Below, in pieces: positions 1-7,868 of a stretch of 16,921 nucleotides of DNA. Within the stretch, counting starts at the first letter, position 1, and each line of letters starts with the position of its first letter. The stretch spans positions 1-16,921 of the forward strand of contig DATKYS010000001.1 in the NCBI GenBank assembly GCA_035528375.1, given 5' to 3'. The position numbers and the translations under genes are program-made. The notes beneath the pieces are model-generated. The model was given only the letters and a program-made list of their open reading frames with translations. It was not told the origin of the DNA and made no database searches. Source of the DNA: a bacterium (GTDB lineage: Bacteria > RBG-13-66-14).

Positions 1-372
1 CTGGAAAACGCCGCCCGCGGTGAACATCAGGGTCTCATACCCCAGGTCGGTGCCCGGGTAGCCGCCCAGGTCCGAGAAGGTGTGCATGGTGGCGCCCTGG
101 AAGGGGGTGTCCGGCCAACCAGGATAGGTCACGGCGCCGTAAGCGTTTACCAGGCCAGGAAATCCGCCGGTCTTGACCTCGTCGAACTGCACGCCCCAGT
201 AGTTGCCGCCGGTGAACCAGATCCAACCGCTGGACATGATCCCGTCATCCCAGTAGAACTCAGGATCAGCCGGGGGCTGAGGATGAGTGTTGAACGGGAT
301 GCCGCCGGTCATTACGCTGTTGGCGGCGAAGGCGCAGACAACGACCAAGAGCAAAAGAAGCGTTTTCTTCAC
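1..372 (-). CDS. Secreted protein, N-terminal part only (cut by left window edge)
   Basis: The frame is open from the window edge to a GTG at 370-372, giving 124 codons of the N-terminal part. The start is set by a strong Shine-Dalgarno (AAGGAGG, four bases before the GTG) and a promoter at 433-460. Residues 1-19 (MKKTLLLLLVVVCAFAANS) are a Sec signal peptide without a lipobox Cys, so the product is exported. The mature part is rich in Gly, Tyr and Trp (YWDDGIMSSGWIWFTGG, GNYWGVQFDEVKTGG), which suggests a beta-sheet extracellular domain. I do not recognise a named family and infer only a secreted surface or extracellular protein. Codon use and GC match the high-GC genes of the window. The C-terminus lies outside, so an anchor or sorting domain cannot be judged. 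Confidence 0.8.
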   Translation of the reverse strand, partial: MKKTLLLLLVVVCAFAANSVMTGGIPFNTHPQPPADPEFYWDDGIMSSGWIWFTGGNYWGVQFDEVKTGGFPGLVNAYGAVTYPGWPDTPFQGATMHTFSDLGGYPGTDLGYETLMFTAGGVFQ

Positions 373-432
373 CTTTCCTCCTTCATGAGGGGTTTTCGTC
401 CCGACCGGGGCGGATACCCCAATTACACCACC

Positions 433-460
433 ATTATAGCACTTTTTTCCGGCGGCACAA
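433..460 (-). promoter_or_regulatory. Sigma70-type promoter of the partial secreted protein gene
   Basis: On the minus strand a perfect -10 TATAAT lies at 433-438, with TTGTGC at 455-460 (16-base spacer) or TTTGTG at 456-461 (17-base spacer) as -35. The start codon follows about 60 bases downstream. It supports the GTG start at 372. Confidence 0.7.
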
Positions 461-482
461 AGGGCGGCCGCGCGGGCCGCCC
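459..482 (-). terminator. Possible terminator after the 60-residue gene
   Basis: An 8-bp GC-only stem (462-469 with 475-482, loop of five) is followed on the minus strand by TTTGTG. It lies 27 bases past the stop of the gene at 509-691. The U-tract is short, so termination may be weak. The hairpin abuts the -35 of the next gene's promoter. Confidence 0.4.
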
Positions 483-508
483 GACATCGCTCAACAGTTG
501 TGGGTCGG

Positions 509-691
509 TTATCTCTTCTTGAAACCTCTCCCTTCGGTCTGTCGGTAACCGCCGATGGATCTGCCGTGTCTGGCGGTTCTCATGTCCCTGCCGTGCGCTT
601 TCGCCTGCTCGTTGATCTGGTGGTCCACGCTGCGGCGTATGTGCTTGTCGTGGAGATCGTCGCGCTTCTTCTCCTTCTTTGAGCCGGACAT
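509..691 (-). CDS. Small, very basic protein of unknown function (60 aa)
   Basis: A 60-residue ORF with ATG at 689-691 and a clear ribosome binding site (GAAGGAG, about five bases before the ATG), which makes it the likely real frame among several overlapping ones here. The protein is dominated by Lys, Arg, His, Asp and Gln (start MSGSKKEKKRDDLHDKHIRR, end GRGFKKR), has almost no hydrophobic core, and has no signal peptide or membrane segment. The composition suggests an unstructured or helical cytoplasmic protein that may bind nucleic acid or ribosomes; that is inference from composition only. It lies upstream of, and on the same strand as, the secreted protein gene, but that gene has its own promoter. 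No family recognised. Confidence 0.6.
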   Translation of the reverse strand: MSGSKKEKKRDDLHDKHIRRSVDHQINEQAKAHGRDMRTARHGRSIGGYRQTEGRGFKKR

Positions 692-964
692 ACACTCTCC
701 TTCGTTACCCTCTCGTTGCGGGGACGCCGTGGGCGGATCGGCGGGTCGGGTGAGGGGATGGTCTTGTGAGCGATTTACCGTGGGCTGCGGGAACTAAGGC
801 GGTATTAGGAACCTCGAGGCGGCGTGTCTCAAGGGCTTGCCTCCATGCTGCGCACACGCATCACCCTATATATAGCCCCATTTCGCGCGGAAAACAAGAC
901 AAGCAAAAGTCGGGCCAGGACGTTTTTTCGACCTCCCGGTCACCGGGCCGCCCCACCGTCCGCG
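692..964. other. Divergent intergenic region, no gene seen
   Basis: This stretch separates the minus-strand small gene from the plus-strand TIM-barrel gene. Frames run through it, but none has a ribosome binding site or plausible protein composition. It holds an AT-rich palindromic patch (TATATATA around 867-875) in otherwise GC-rich DNA, which could be part of a promoter. I could not define a convincing -35/-10 pair for the minus-strand gene. Confidence 0.5.
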
Positions 965-993
965 TTGACTGGCCCCGGGCGCCGTGCTAGCAT
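965..993 (+). promoter_or_regulatory. Sigma70-type promoter of the TIM-barrel protein gene
   Basis: TTGACT at 965-970 and TAGCAT at 988-993 are separated by exactly 17 bases. Transcription would begin near 1000, about 20 bases before a TTG codon at 1022 that opens a signal peptide. This argues against the longer frame that starts at 824. Confidence 0.65.
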
Positions 994-1021
994 CGTGGCG
1001 CGCAGAAAGGGGGCCCCGCCT

Positions 1022-2956
1022 TTGAAGACGAAGTTATCCGCCGCGATTGCGCTCACCGCCGCCCTCGTCTTCCTCGGCCTGGCCGCCGTGACGGCGGAGC
1101 CGGTCGTGTTCACCGCCGCCGCCACGCAGCCCGCTTACTGGCGTTACGAGGTGGTGGTCGTCACCGCCGAGGGCTCACCCCCCGGGACCGAGCGTGTGGT
1201 CGGCGTCCCCGAGCGCAACGGCGAGACGGTCACCGGCGTCTCGGGGCGAAAAGAGGTCGAGTTCCGCCTGGAGGACGGCCGCTGGGTGGGGCGCTGGGCC
1301 ATGCCCTGGGACCCGGACCTGGGCGACTACGCGATGACCGTGCGCGCCCTGGACTCGGCCGGCGAGGAGCTGGGCTCGACCACGGCCGGATTCCGCATCC
1401 GGGGAAAATCCCCCAACGGCAGGGTCCCCCTGCCGCACTTCGCCGTCACCCTGGAGACCGACGCCGATTACTACGCCGCGCGTCTGGGCGGGCCGCGGAT
1501 GCGCGTCCCCGGCTGGAAGAACGTGGTCGCCTGGCCCGAGTACGCCGGGGCCGACTCGGTCTGGTTCTGCGCCGGGATGACCAAGGCCGCGCACCACCCC
1601 ACAGCCGAGCACCCCTGGCTCCAGCGCGACCTGGACCTGGTGCCGGTGCTGGCGCGGGAGTGCCACCGGGCCGGGATGGCATTCGGCGCCTGGATCGCCT
1701 GCTTCTTCCCCTACGGCGAGGTGCGTCCCGACATCCCCTACGAGTTCTCGCGCAACTACGTAATCCCCGAGGACCCCACCGCCAAGCCCGGTTTCTGGAC
1801 GACGCTCAACGCCAGCCTCGACTGCGAATTGCGCAAGCGGCAGATCGTCGAGCTGGCGAAAAACCTGCAGGCCGAGCCCCAGGTGGACTACGTCGGCCTG
1901 GACTACATCCGCTCGGGCCCCGGCGGCTTCGAGCTGGTGACCGACATGGTGACCGAGCTGGGCCTGGAGCCCTACGACGGCTTCACGAGTGAGCCCATCG
2001 AGGTGCAGATGGCGTGGCTGGTGGGGGCGACGCGCTCCAATGAAAGCATGAAGCGGCTGTGGCAGTGGTGGCGTGCGAGTAAGGCGGCGCGGACGCTGGC
2101 CGAAATCAAAGGGCGCGCCGGCATCACCAAGCCCCTGTGGTGCTTCGTCCTCGGCTGGTGCCACCAGCACGGGCAGGACCCGCTGATGATGACCGACGCC
2201 GGGGCGGATTTCGTCGCCCTCATGCTCTACGACGCCACGCGCAACGAGTTCGACGGCCTGATGCGCGAGTGGCCCAAGGAGTACCGCGACGGGCGGACGA
2301 ACCTCGTGGCCGGGGTCATCGCCGACCCGGTCCAACTGGTCAACCCGTACAACCCCGCCGCGCCCTTCCCCCTCGAAATGGGGAACCGGGCGGAGCAGGC
2401 CACCGACGGCCTGGCCGGTTCCGCCGGGCCCTGGGACGACCTCCTCGCCGAGGATCCGAACTATTTGGATAAGTTCGGCCCCCTGCGCGCCGACGGGCTC
2501 GTCGAGGGCCTCTTCCTCCACGACCTCGAGCGGATGGCCTACCGTACCGGCGGCTGGACCATAGACGACTACATCGTGGCCGGGGCGTCGGCCATGAGCC
2601 GCCTGCGCGCCCTCACCGGCGACATCCCCGTCGAGATAAAGGTCGGGCGCCCCGCGGGGGTGGGCGCCTTCCTCTTCGACGTGCCGGTCGAGGTGACGAA
2701 CCTGGGCTCGAAAACCCTGAAAAATATCCGCGTCCGCACAGAGCCCACGCGCAACGCGAGCATCGCCAAGGACGGGGCGGTTTACATCGCGGAGCTGGCC
2801 CCCGGCGAGACGGTGACGGTCACGCCGAAGCTCTACGCCTACGAGTATACCGATGAGCACGTAATCGCGGCCAGCGCGTGGTGGGGCGGTCCCCGGCCCG
2901 CCGATGTGGCCTTCGCCTGCCGCTACCAACTCCCGTGGGCGAAAAAGGAAGAATAA
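1022..2956 (+). CDS. Secreted TIM-barrel glycosidase-like protein with flanking Ig-like domains
   Basis: I place the start at TTG 1022-1024, giving 644 residues. It opens a signal peptide (KTKLSAAIALTAALVFLGLA, cleaved near AVTA/EP), an AAAGGGGG ribosome binding site precedes it, and the promoter ends at 993. The same frame opens at GTG 824, but those 66 residues are unlike a protein start. Domains: residues about 35-125 look like an Ig/filamin-type beta-sandwich; about 137-530 look like a TIM barrel of the glycosyl-hydrolase-like (GHL10/DUF187, alpha-amylase-like) kind, with the strand motif YVGLDYIRSGPG (Asp294, Arg297), where such families read D-x-x-x-L-D-Y-I-R; about 537-640 look like a CARDB-like Ig domain (VPVEVTNLGSKTLKNIRVRT). 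It would act outside the inner membrane on a carbohydrate, but substrate and activity are not shown. It is monocistronic. The next gene is convergent. Confidence 0.75.
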   Translation: MKTKLSAAIALTAALVFLGLAAVTAEPVVFTAAATQPAYWRYEVVVVTAEGSPPGTERVVGVPERNGETVTGVSGRKEVEFRLEDGRWVGRWAMPWDPDLGDYAMTVRALDSAGEELGSTTAGFRIRGKSPNGRVPLPHFAVTLETDADYYAARLGGPRMRVPGWKNVVAWPEYAGADSVWFCAGMTKAAHHPTAEHPWLQRDLDLVPVLARECHRAGMAFGAWIACFFPYGEVRPDIPYEFSRNYVIPEDPTAKPGFWTTLNASLDCELRKRQIVELAKNLQAEPQVDYVGLDYIRSGPGGFELVTDMVTELGLEPYDGFTSEPIEVQMAWLVGATRSNESMKRLWQWWRASKAARTLAEIKGRAGITKPLWCFVLGWCHQHGQDPLMMTDAGADFVALMLYDATRNEFDGLMREWPKEYRDGRTNLVAGVIADPVQLVNPYNPAAPFPLEMGNRAEQATDGLAGSAGPWDDLLAEDPNYLDKFGPLRADGLVEGLFLHDLERMAYRTGGWTIDDYIVAGASAMSRLRALTGDIPVEIKVGRPAGVGAFLFDVPVEVTNLGSKTLKNIRVRTEPTRNASIAKDGAVYIAELAPGETVTVTPKLYAYEYTDEHVIAASAWWGGPRPADVAFACRYQLPWAKKEE

Positions 2957-3013
2957 AATCGGCCCGCAGGGAGGTTTATCCCACGGTCCGCTCTACGTCG
3001 GAGTAGCCTCGCT

Positions 3014-4744
3014 TTATCGTTGATTTTCGTTGGCTTTATTAATTTCCTTTGCTTCTTTTAAATCTATCCTAGCTTTATAGCCATGCTTGTTTAGGAGGTG
3101 AAGCAGGTGATTTCCGCTAAGAAGGGTTAGAGGTTTATCCTTGGCAAACTGATAAGAATCAGTACCGTAATCCGAGGTGGAGATAAGAATACCCCTGGAG
3201 GCACCTTCGTTGATCAATGTTCCATATAAATCTCGAACTGCCGATACAGGCACTGTATTTGTGTATCGCTTCGCCTGAATCACGATCTTCCCCCCCCGAA
3301 GGGGATCTGGATCAAAGGCTACAGCATCAACACCACCATCTCGACTTGCTTGTGTAATTTTTACTTCGCCGCCGGACTCTGTAAATTCTTTTTCGAATAG
3401 CTCACGAACAAGGTGTTCGAAATCCTCCCAACTAATACACGCAATATTCATCCCTTCAGATAGCTTTTCTGCAACAGCGTATGATGCGACAAACCGAGAA
3501 TCCTGTTTGTCCATTTGGAGGATTGGATTTACAGGTGTCATGCCGTAGAGTTGAGCACTACCAATCCCTTTGAGCTTTTTAAAGCAGCTTTTTACATCAA
3601 CAGCAGATAAATTTATATCCAAGAAATCCTTTTTAGTTGTCAGTAGTGAAACGATACAACTTGTTTCTTCTTTACCTGTTGATTTATCTATGTAATTTAC
3701 TATACCATTCAATGCCACAGCATCTAAAACGTCGGTTGTGTCAGCGTCAAATAGTTCATGTATCGTTCGCAACAGCATTTGATAGACGACACTATCATAT
3801 AATTTGTTAATATCCTGTTCCTTTAATAATACTTCTTGAATTTCGTCTTTGGTCTTTATATATTTAACCTCTTTTAAACTCGGTATATCAGAAGGGGAGG
3901 GTAATTGCATATCCACAATTAACTGACGATTTTCAGCATTGTATAGAAGCTCGTGATCAATTGAAATCCAATTGGGATAATTTGACTTAGATATAATAAT
4001 ACTAAAGTATTGTTCTATCGCTTCACGTTCATTATTTTCGTAACTTTTTCTTAGTTGATCTATCTCATTATGTTGTAGTTGTTGTTCTTCTTCATATTTT
4101 CTCTTTTCGTTTTCCCAATCTTCCGTTTTCTTTTTATATCGTTCTGTTGCTTGTTTGTTAGTTTCTGAAACTTTTTGACTTTCTTGTTGCCAGGTATTAA
4201 GTGCAACATCGTATTTTTGCTTTGATTGGTCAAGACGTTTCTTTTTAATTCCGGAGAAGATACGCCCTATAATTCCCAGTTTAGCTTTGTATATGGGGTC
4301 TTTGATATCAGGTTGTACCGGCAGAACTTTAAGTTTAGGCTCGCTTGGTTTTGTTGTCGGAAAGGGTGTAAAATCTTTTAATGAATCCCAATCTATGGAA
4401 TGAGAAGTTTGTAAACTAGTAAGCAGTAGTGTTGTTGCCTTGTTAATTTCTTCTTTAGCAGATTCCGTTTTTTGCCTGACAATTTCAATCTTTTGTTCAA
4501 GACGCATTTTAGCTTCTTGTTTTCTCTGGATTTCTTCCCATTTGGCATTCCACTTGTCCATTAACGCGTTTGCCTTTTCTTCTAGAGCATGTTTATCGTA
4601 ACCTGTCATGAACTTGTACTCATGTAATCCATCATGTTTAACTTCGACGGAGTACTTAATCCTTCCGCTGGTTGAATAAGAACGTCTGCTACTTGTTGTA
4701 GCAAGTTTTGCGAGTGATCTAAGTAATCCGCTACTACGAGTCAT
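3014..4744 (-). CDS. Mrr-type restriction endonuclease-like protein with coiled-coil N-terminal half
   Basis: 576 residues; ATG at 4742-4744 with AAAGGA eight bases upstream and a promoter at 4783-4812. The C-terminal part (about 440-560) is an Mrr-like PD-(D/E)xK nuclease: ISWEDFEHLVRELFEKEF opens the domain, Asp473 lies in RDGGVDAV, and Gln490-Ala-Lys492 is the QAK motif of this fold. Such enzymes cut DNA, often modified foreign DNA (type IV restriction). The front half holds two Lys/Glu/Gln-rich stretches (about 50-100 and 165-245) predicted as coiled coil. A middle domain (about 255-430, containing LYDSVVYQMLLRTIHELFDA) resembles what I remember of stand-alone restriction-endonuclease proteins of this size. 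No methylase or partner is adjacent, as expected for a type IV or solitary defence nuclease. The gene is strikingly AT-rich against GC-rich neighbours on both sides, so it was probably acquired by transfer. Confidence 0.8.
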   Translation of the reverse strand: MTRSSGLLRSLAKLATTSSRRSYSTSGRIKYSVEVKHDGLHEYKFMTGYDKHALEEKANALMDKWNAKWEEIQRKQEAKMRLEQKIEIVRQKTESAKEEINKATTLLLTSLQTSHSIDWDSLKDFTPFPTTKPSEPKLKVLPVQPDIKDPIYKAKLGIIGRIFSGIKKKRLDQSKQKYDVALNTWQQESQKVSETNKQATERYKKKTEDWENEKRKYEEEQQLQHNEIDQLRKSYENNEREAIEQYFSIIISKSNYPNWISIDHELLYNAENRQLIVDMQLPSPSDIPSLKEVKYIKTKDEIQEVLLKEQDINKLYDSVVYQMLLRTIHELFDADTTDVLDAVALNGIVNYIDKSTGKEETSCIVSLLTTKKDFLDINLSAVDVKSCFKKLKGIGSAQLYGMTPVNPILQMDKQDSRFVASYAVAEKLSEGMNIACISWEDFEHLVRELFEKEFTESGGEVKITQASRDGGVDAVAFDPDPLRGGKIVIQAKRYTNTVPVSAVRDLYGTLINEGASRGILISTSDYGTDSYQFAKDKPLTLLSGNHLLHLLNKHGYKARIDLKEAKEINKANENQR

Positions 4745-4782
4745 CTTCTACATCCTTTCATGTAGCCTTCCATTTCAAGGTC

Positions 4783-4812
4783 ATAGTAGGATAGTCAACA
4801 AAAACTTGTCAA
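4783..4812 (-). promoter_or_regulatory. Promoter of the Mrr-type nuclease gene
   Basis: On the minus strand, consensus TTGACA (4807-4812), an 18-base spacer and TACTAT (4783-4788) lie about 40 bases before the ATG. The AT-rich composition reaches to about 4815, so the promoter seems to have come in with the gene. Confidence 0.55.
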
Positions 4813-4862
4813 GCTAGTTGGATACACTCAGGTTCTAGCGCCCTCGAAAAAGAGGAGCTGAG

Positions 4863-7124
4863 ATGACCGAGCAACCGAACCTCCTGGCGCGGAAAATTTG
4901 CGCCTACTTCGACGAGAAGGCCGCGAAGCCCCTCTCGCCGGATACTATATCCGAGGCCCTCCACGCCAACAACGAGGCCGTCCTCGACGCCCTCGAGGAG
5001 CTGGAACAGGAGGGCCGCCTCTTCGCCAATAAAGCCGGGCGCTACGGCCTGCCGCGCATGATGGGCCTCGTCGTCGGCCGCCTGAAGGGCAACGAGCGCG
5101 GCTTCGGCTTCATCATCCCCGACGAGGAGGGCCAGACGGACGCCTTCGTGGGGCGGGGCAACTTCGGCACGGCCATCCACGGCGACCGCGTGGTTGGGCG
5201 CGTCCTGGGCGACACCCGCGGCCAGGGCATCGAGGCGAAAATCATCCGCGTCCTGGCCCGGGCCCGGGAGACCATCGTGGGCACCTTCCGCATCCGGGGC
5301 GACGTGGCCTTCGTGGCCCCGCTCGATAGGCGCATCCACGTGGCGGTCATCGTCGCGCACAAGGACTGGTTCGGCGCGCAGCACGGCGAGGTCGTGGTGG
5401 CCCAGGTGCTGGACTGGGAGGCCCCCCGCGAGATCCCCGTGGGCAAGGTAATCGAGGTCCTGGGCGATCCCGACGATCCCGGCGTGGACATCCTGGCCAT
5501 CGTCCGCAAGTTCGAGCTCCCCGACGAGTTCCCCCCCGAGGTCGAGGCCGAGGCCGAGAAGTGCGACCCGGCCATCGCCGACGAGGAATGGACCTGGCGG
5601 AAAAACCTCTCCGACGAGTACATCATCACCATAGACCCGGTGGACGCCAAGGACTTCGACGACGCGATAAGCCTGGAGGAGAAAGACGGCGGCTGGCGGC
5701 TGGGGGTCCACATCGCCGACGTGTCGAATTACGTGGTCCCCGGCACGGAGCTGGACGAGGAGGCCTTCCTGCGCGGCAACAGCGTGTACCTCCCCGACCG
5801 GGTGCTGCCCATGCTCCCCGAGAGGCTCTCCAATTTCGTCTGCTCCCTGCGGCCCGGCGAGCTCAAGCGCACGGTGAGCGTCATCGCCGACCTCGACGCC
5901 AGGGGGGAGGTCACGGCGGTGGAGGCGACCCCCTCCGCGATAAACTCCCGGTACCGGCTGTGGTACGAGCTGGCCCAGGATTTGATTGACGGCAAAAAGA
6001 GCCCCGACGTGCAGGAGCTCGGCCACGGCAGGAGTCAGGCGGAGCTGGACGAGCTGGCCGACCGATTGCGGCGGATGGACGCCCTGGCGAAGGTTCTGTA
6101 CAAAAGGCGCCTGGACCGCGGGGCCATAGACCTGGACCAGCCCGAGGCGAAGATAATACTGGACGAGGCCTCCGGCAAGCCGCTGGAGATTCGGGTCAAG
6201 GAGCGCCTGCGCACCCATCAGCTCATCGAGGAGTTCATGCTGTTGGCCAACGAGGCGGTGGCCAAGCTGCTGACCGACGCCAAGGGGCCGGCACTCTACC
6301 GCATCCACGACAAGCCGGACCCCCGCTCGCTCCAGCACCTCTCCAAGTCGCTCAAGTTCCTGCAGATGGACTTCTCCGGCGACGAGCTCGCCGATCCCCG
6401 GGCGATGCAAAGGCTCATCAAGGCCGCCGAGGGCAAGCCGCTCGAGCGGCTCATCAAGTTCATGCTGCTGCGGAGCCTCCAGCGGGCGGTGTACTCGCCG
6501 AAGAACGTCGGGCACTTCGGGCTGGCCTCGGGCTGCTACACGCACTTCACCAGCCCCATCCGGCGCTACCCGGACCTGGTGGTGCACCGGCTGCTCAAGG
6601 CGCTCCACGCCGGCGACGGGTCGCCCTACGACCGGACCGAGCTCTCGGGAATCGCCAAGCACACCTCGGCCACGGAGGAGCTGGCCGAGGAGGCCGAGCG
6701 CGAGGCGGACGAGTTCAAGAAGCTGGAGTACCTCACCGGGCATTTAGGCGAGGTTTTCGCCGGGACCATCACCGGGGTGATTGCCAAGGGCGTCTTCGTC
6801 GAGCTGAACGACCTGTTGATCGAGGGGCTGGTCCACGTGGCGAAGCTGGGCGACGACTACTACAGCTTCCAGGAGTCGCCGGACCAGCTCGTGGGACGGA
6901 ACACCGGCAACACATACCGTCTGGGGGACAAGCTCCAGGTGCAGGTGGTGAAGGTGGACCTGGCGGCGCTGCGGCTGGACCTGGACCCGGCGGGTAAAAT
7001 ACCCGAGAAGAAGGCGGACCGCGGTCGGAGGCGGCCCCCCGCGGAAGGCGAGCCCCACTGGCTCAAGTACCTGCCGCCCAAGCAGCGCAGCCGCGCGAGC
7101 CGGAGGAAAAAGTATAAGAAGTAA
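4863..7124 (+). CDS. rnr: Ribonuclease R (3'-5' exoribonuclease)
   Basis: 753 residues, normal for RNase R/VacB. ATG at 4863 has GAGGAG five bases upstream. It degrades structured RNA processively from the 3' end in the cytoplasm. Domain order is complete: an N-terminal winged helix (about 1-65), cold-shock OB folds (RGFGFIIPDEE near 75-85, and a second up to about 225), the RNB catalytic domain (about 250-590) and an S1 domain (about 626-710, GEVFAGTITGVIAKGVFVEL), then a basic tail ending RRKKYKK. In DPVDAKDFDDA the metal-binding acids are Asp258, Asp264, Asp266 and Asp267, equivalent to the known Asp cluster of E. coli RNase R. HFTSPIRRYPDL (from His561) is the family signature. It stands alone, between an AT-rich nuclease gene and a repeat region. 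I chose RNase R over RNase II because of the N-terminal helix domain, length and basic tail. Confidence 0.96.
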   Translation: MTEQPNLLARKICAYFDEKAAKPLSPDTISEALHANNEAVLDALEELEQEGRLFANKAGRYGLPRMMGLVVGRLKGNERGFGFIIPDEEGQTDAFVGRGNFGTAIHGDRVVGRVLGDTRGQGIEAKIIRVLARARETIVGTFRIRGDVAFVAPLDRRIHVAVIVAHKDWFGAQHGEVVVAQVLDWEAPREIPVGKVIEVLGDPDDPGVDILAIVRKFELPDEFPPEVEAEAEKCDPAIADEEWTWRKNLSDEYIITIDPVDAKDFDDAISLEEKDGGWRLGVHIADVSNYVVPGTELDEEAFLRGNSVYLPDRVLPMLPERLSNFVCSLRPGELKRTVSVIADLDARGEVTAVEATPSAINSRYRLWYELAQDLIDGKKSPDVQELGHGRSQAELDELADRLRRMDALAKVLYKRRLDRGAIDLDQPEAKIILDEASGKPLEIRVKERLRTHQLIEEFMLLANEAVAKLLTDAKGPALYRIHDKPDPRSLQHLSKSLKFLQMDFSGDELADPRAMQRLIKAAEGKPLERLIKFMLLRSLQRAVYSPKNVGHFGLASGCYTHFTSPIRRYPDLVVHRLLKALHAGDGSPYDRTELSGIAKHTSATEELAEEAEREADEFKKLEYLTGHLGEVFAGTITGVIAKGVFVELNDLLIEGLVHVAKLGDDYYSFQESPDQLVGRNTGNTYRLGDKLQVQVVKVDLAALRLDLDPAGKIPEKKADRGRRRPPAEGEPHWLKYLPPKQRSRASRRKKYKK

Positions 7125-7130
7125 ACCGAA

Positions 7131-7176
7131 TCCCCTCCCCCCTCTGGGGGGCGGCGTGCCGACGGGTTAGGGTGAG
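7131..7176. repeat. G/C hairpin plus GGGTTAGGGTGAGGG module
   Basis: Six Cs at 7137-7142 pair with six Gs at 7146-7151 across TCT, followed by GGGTTAGGGTGAGGG at 7164-7178. It resembles the CCCTCTCCC...GGGTGAGGG modules found between genes in many bacteria. It starts just past the RNase R stop but has no U-tract. Confidence 0.45.
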
Positions 7177-7210
7177 GGTCGAGGTTGGAAACGTGAAAGC
7201 GGCGGCCCGC

Positions 7211-7290
7211 GGTCTCCCTCTCCCCGTGGGAGAGGGTAGGGGTGAGGGCTTCCTTAGAAAAAACGGGCGGACCTAAAGGTCCGCCCCTAC
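7211..7290. repeat. Composite palindromic intergenic repeat, copy A
   Basis: Three blocks in order: a 9-bp hairpin CCCTCTCCC/GGGAGAGGG (7216-7236, loop CGT), then GGGGTGAGGGCTTCC (7240-7254), then a 9-bp palindrome GGGCGGACC/GGTCCGCCC (7265-7286, loop TAAA) ending CCTAC. The same blocks in the same order occur inverted at 16784-16876. It lies between convergent genes, so it could also serve as a two-way terminator. Confidence 0.65.
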
Positions 7291-7306
7291 GAGTTCACGT
7301 AAGATG

Positions 7307-7861
7307 TCACCTTGTGATAACCACCCGGCGGGTGATGGCGCCGGCGTCGGTGGCGAGGCGCACGAGGTACACGCCGGGTGGAAGCGTCGAGGTGTCGTAG
7401 GCGAATTCGTGGCGGCCGGGGGCGGTGGGGACGGTCACGGAGGATTCCACGAGCCGGCCCGAGAGGTCGTAGAGCGAGAGCTCTACGTTTTTCGTACCCT
7501 CCGGGAGGAAGTAGCTCAAGGTCACCTGGTCCGTCGCCGGGCATGGGTAGGGAGCGCAGAAGGTTAGCTTGGCGGCGTCTGGTCCCGGCCAGGCGGCTTC
7601 CACGGGGCCGAAGCGACGGACGGAGCCGCCGGGGAGCACGGCTTCGAGGGTGTAGAGGTGGGTTACGTTCGGCTCGGCATCGCGGTCGAGGTAGCGGTAG
7701 AGAGCGTCGCCGGAGAGGTTGACCAGGCGCTCCCCGTCACGCTCCAGGCGCCAATTTGAGCCGACCAAGTCGCCTTCCTCACGCCAGGAGAGGAGGATGC
7801 CATTGACATCGGTGTTGGCCTTTAAACCAGGCTCATCGGCGGCGAAGCCGTCAAGGGTGTA
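7307..7861 (-). pseudogene. 3' remnant of a secreted protein gene with C-terminal sorting domain
   Basis: The frame is open from a TAG stop at 7862-7864 to the stop at 7307, about 184 codons. No signal peptide or proper start exists; a TTG at 7766-7768 would give 153 residues and has no convincing ribosome binding site. Residues about 1-85 look like a fibronectin-III-like domain (LKANTDVNGILLSWREEGD to HLYTLEAVLPGG). The last 80 residues (APYPCPATDQVTLSYFLPEG, VELSLYDLSGRLV, LPPGVYLVRLATDAG) form the beta-sandwich used as a T9SS type A or FlgD-like C-terminal sorting domain, normally the tail of a much longer secreted protein. GC content drops sharply right where the frame breaks, so the 5' part was replaced by or lost to the AT-rich island. 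No 5' half is seen elsewhere in the window. Confidence 0.75.
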
Positions 7862-7868
7862 CTACTGG

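Noticed and set aside
1175-2929. Long open frame (584 codons) on the minus strand, antisense to the TIM-barrel gene
   Set aside because: High-GC genes routinely leave the antisense frame open. The translation is rich in His, Gly, Val and Arg without domains, and the plus strand has promoter, signal peptide and recognisable folds.
4809-6743. Long open frame (644 codons) antisense to RNase R
   Set aside because: A shadow of a confidently identified RNase R gene; no motif or ribosome binding site.
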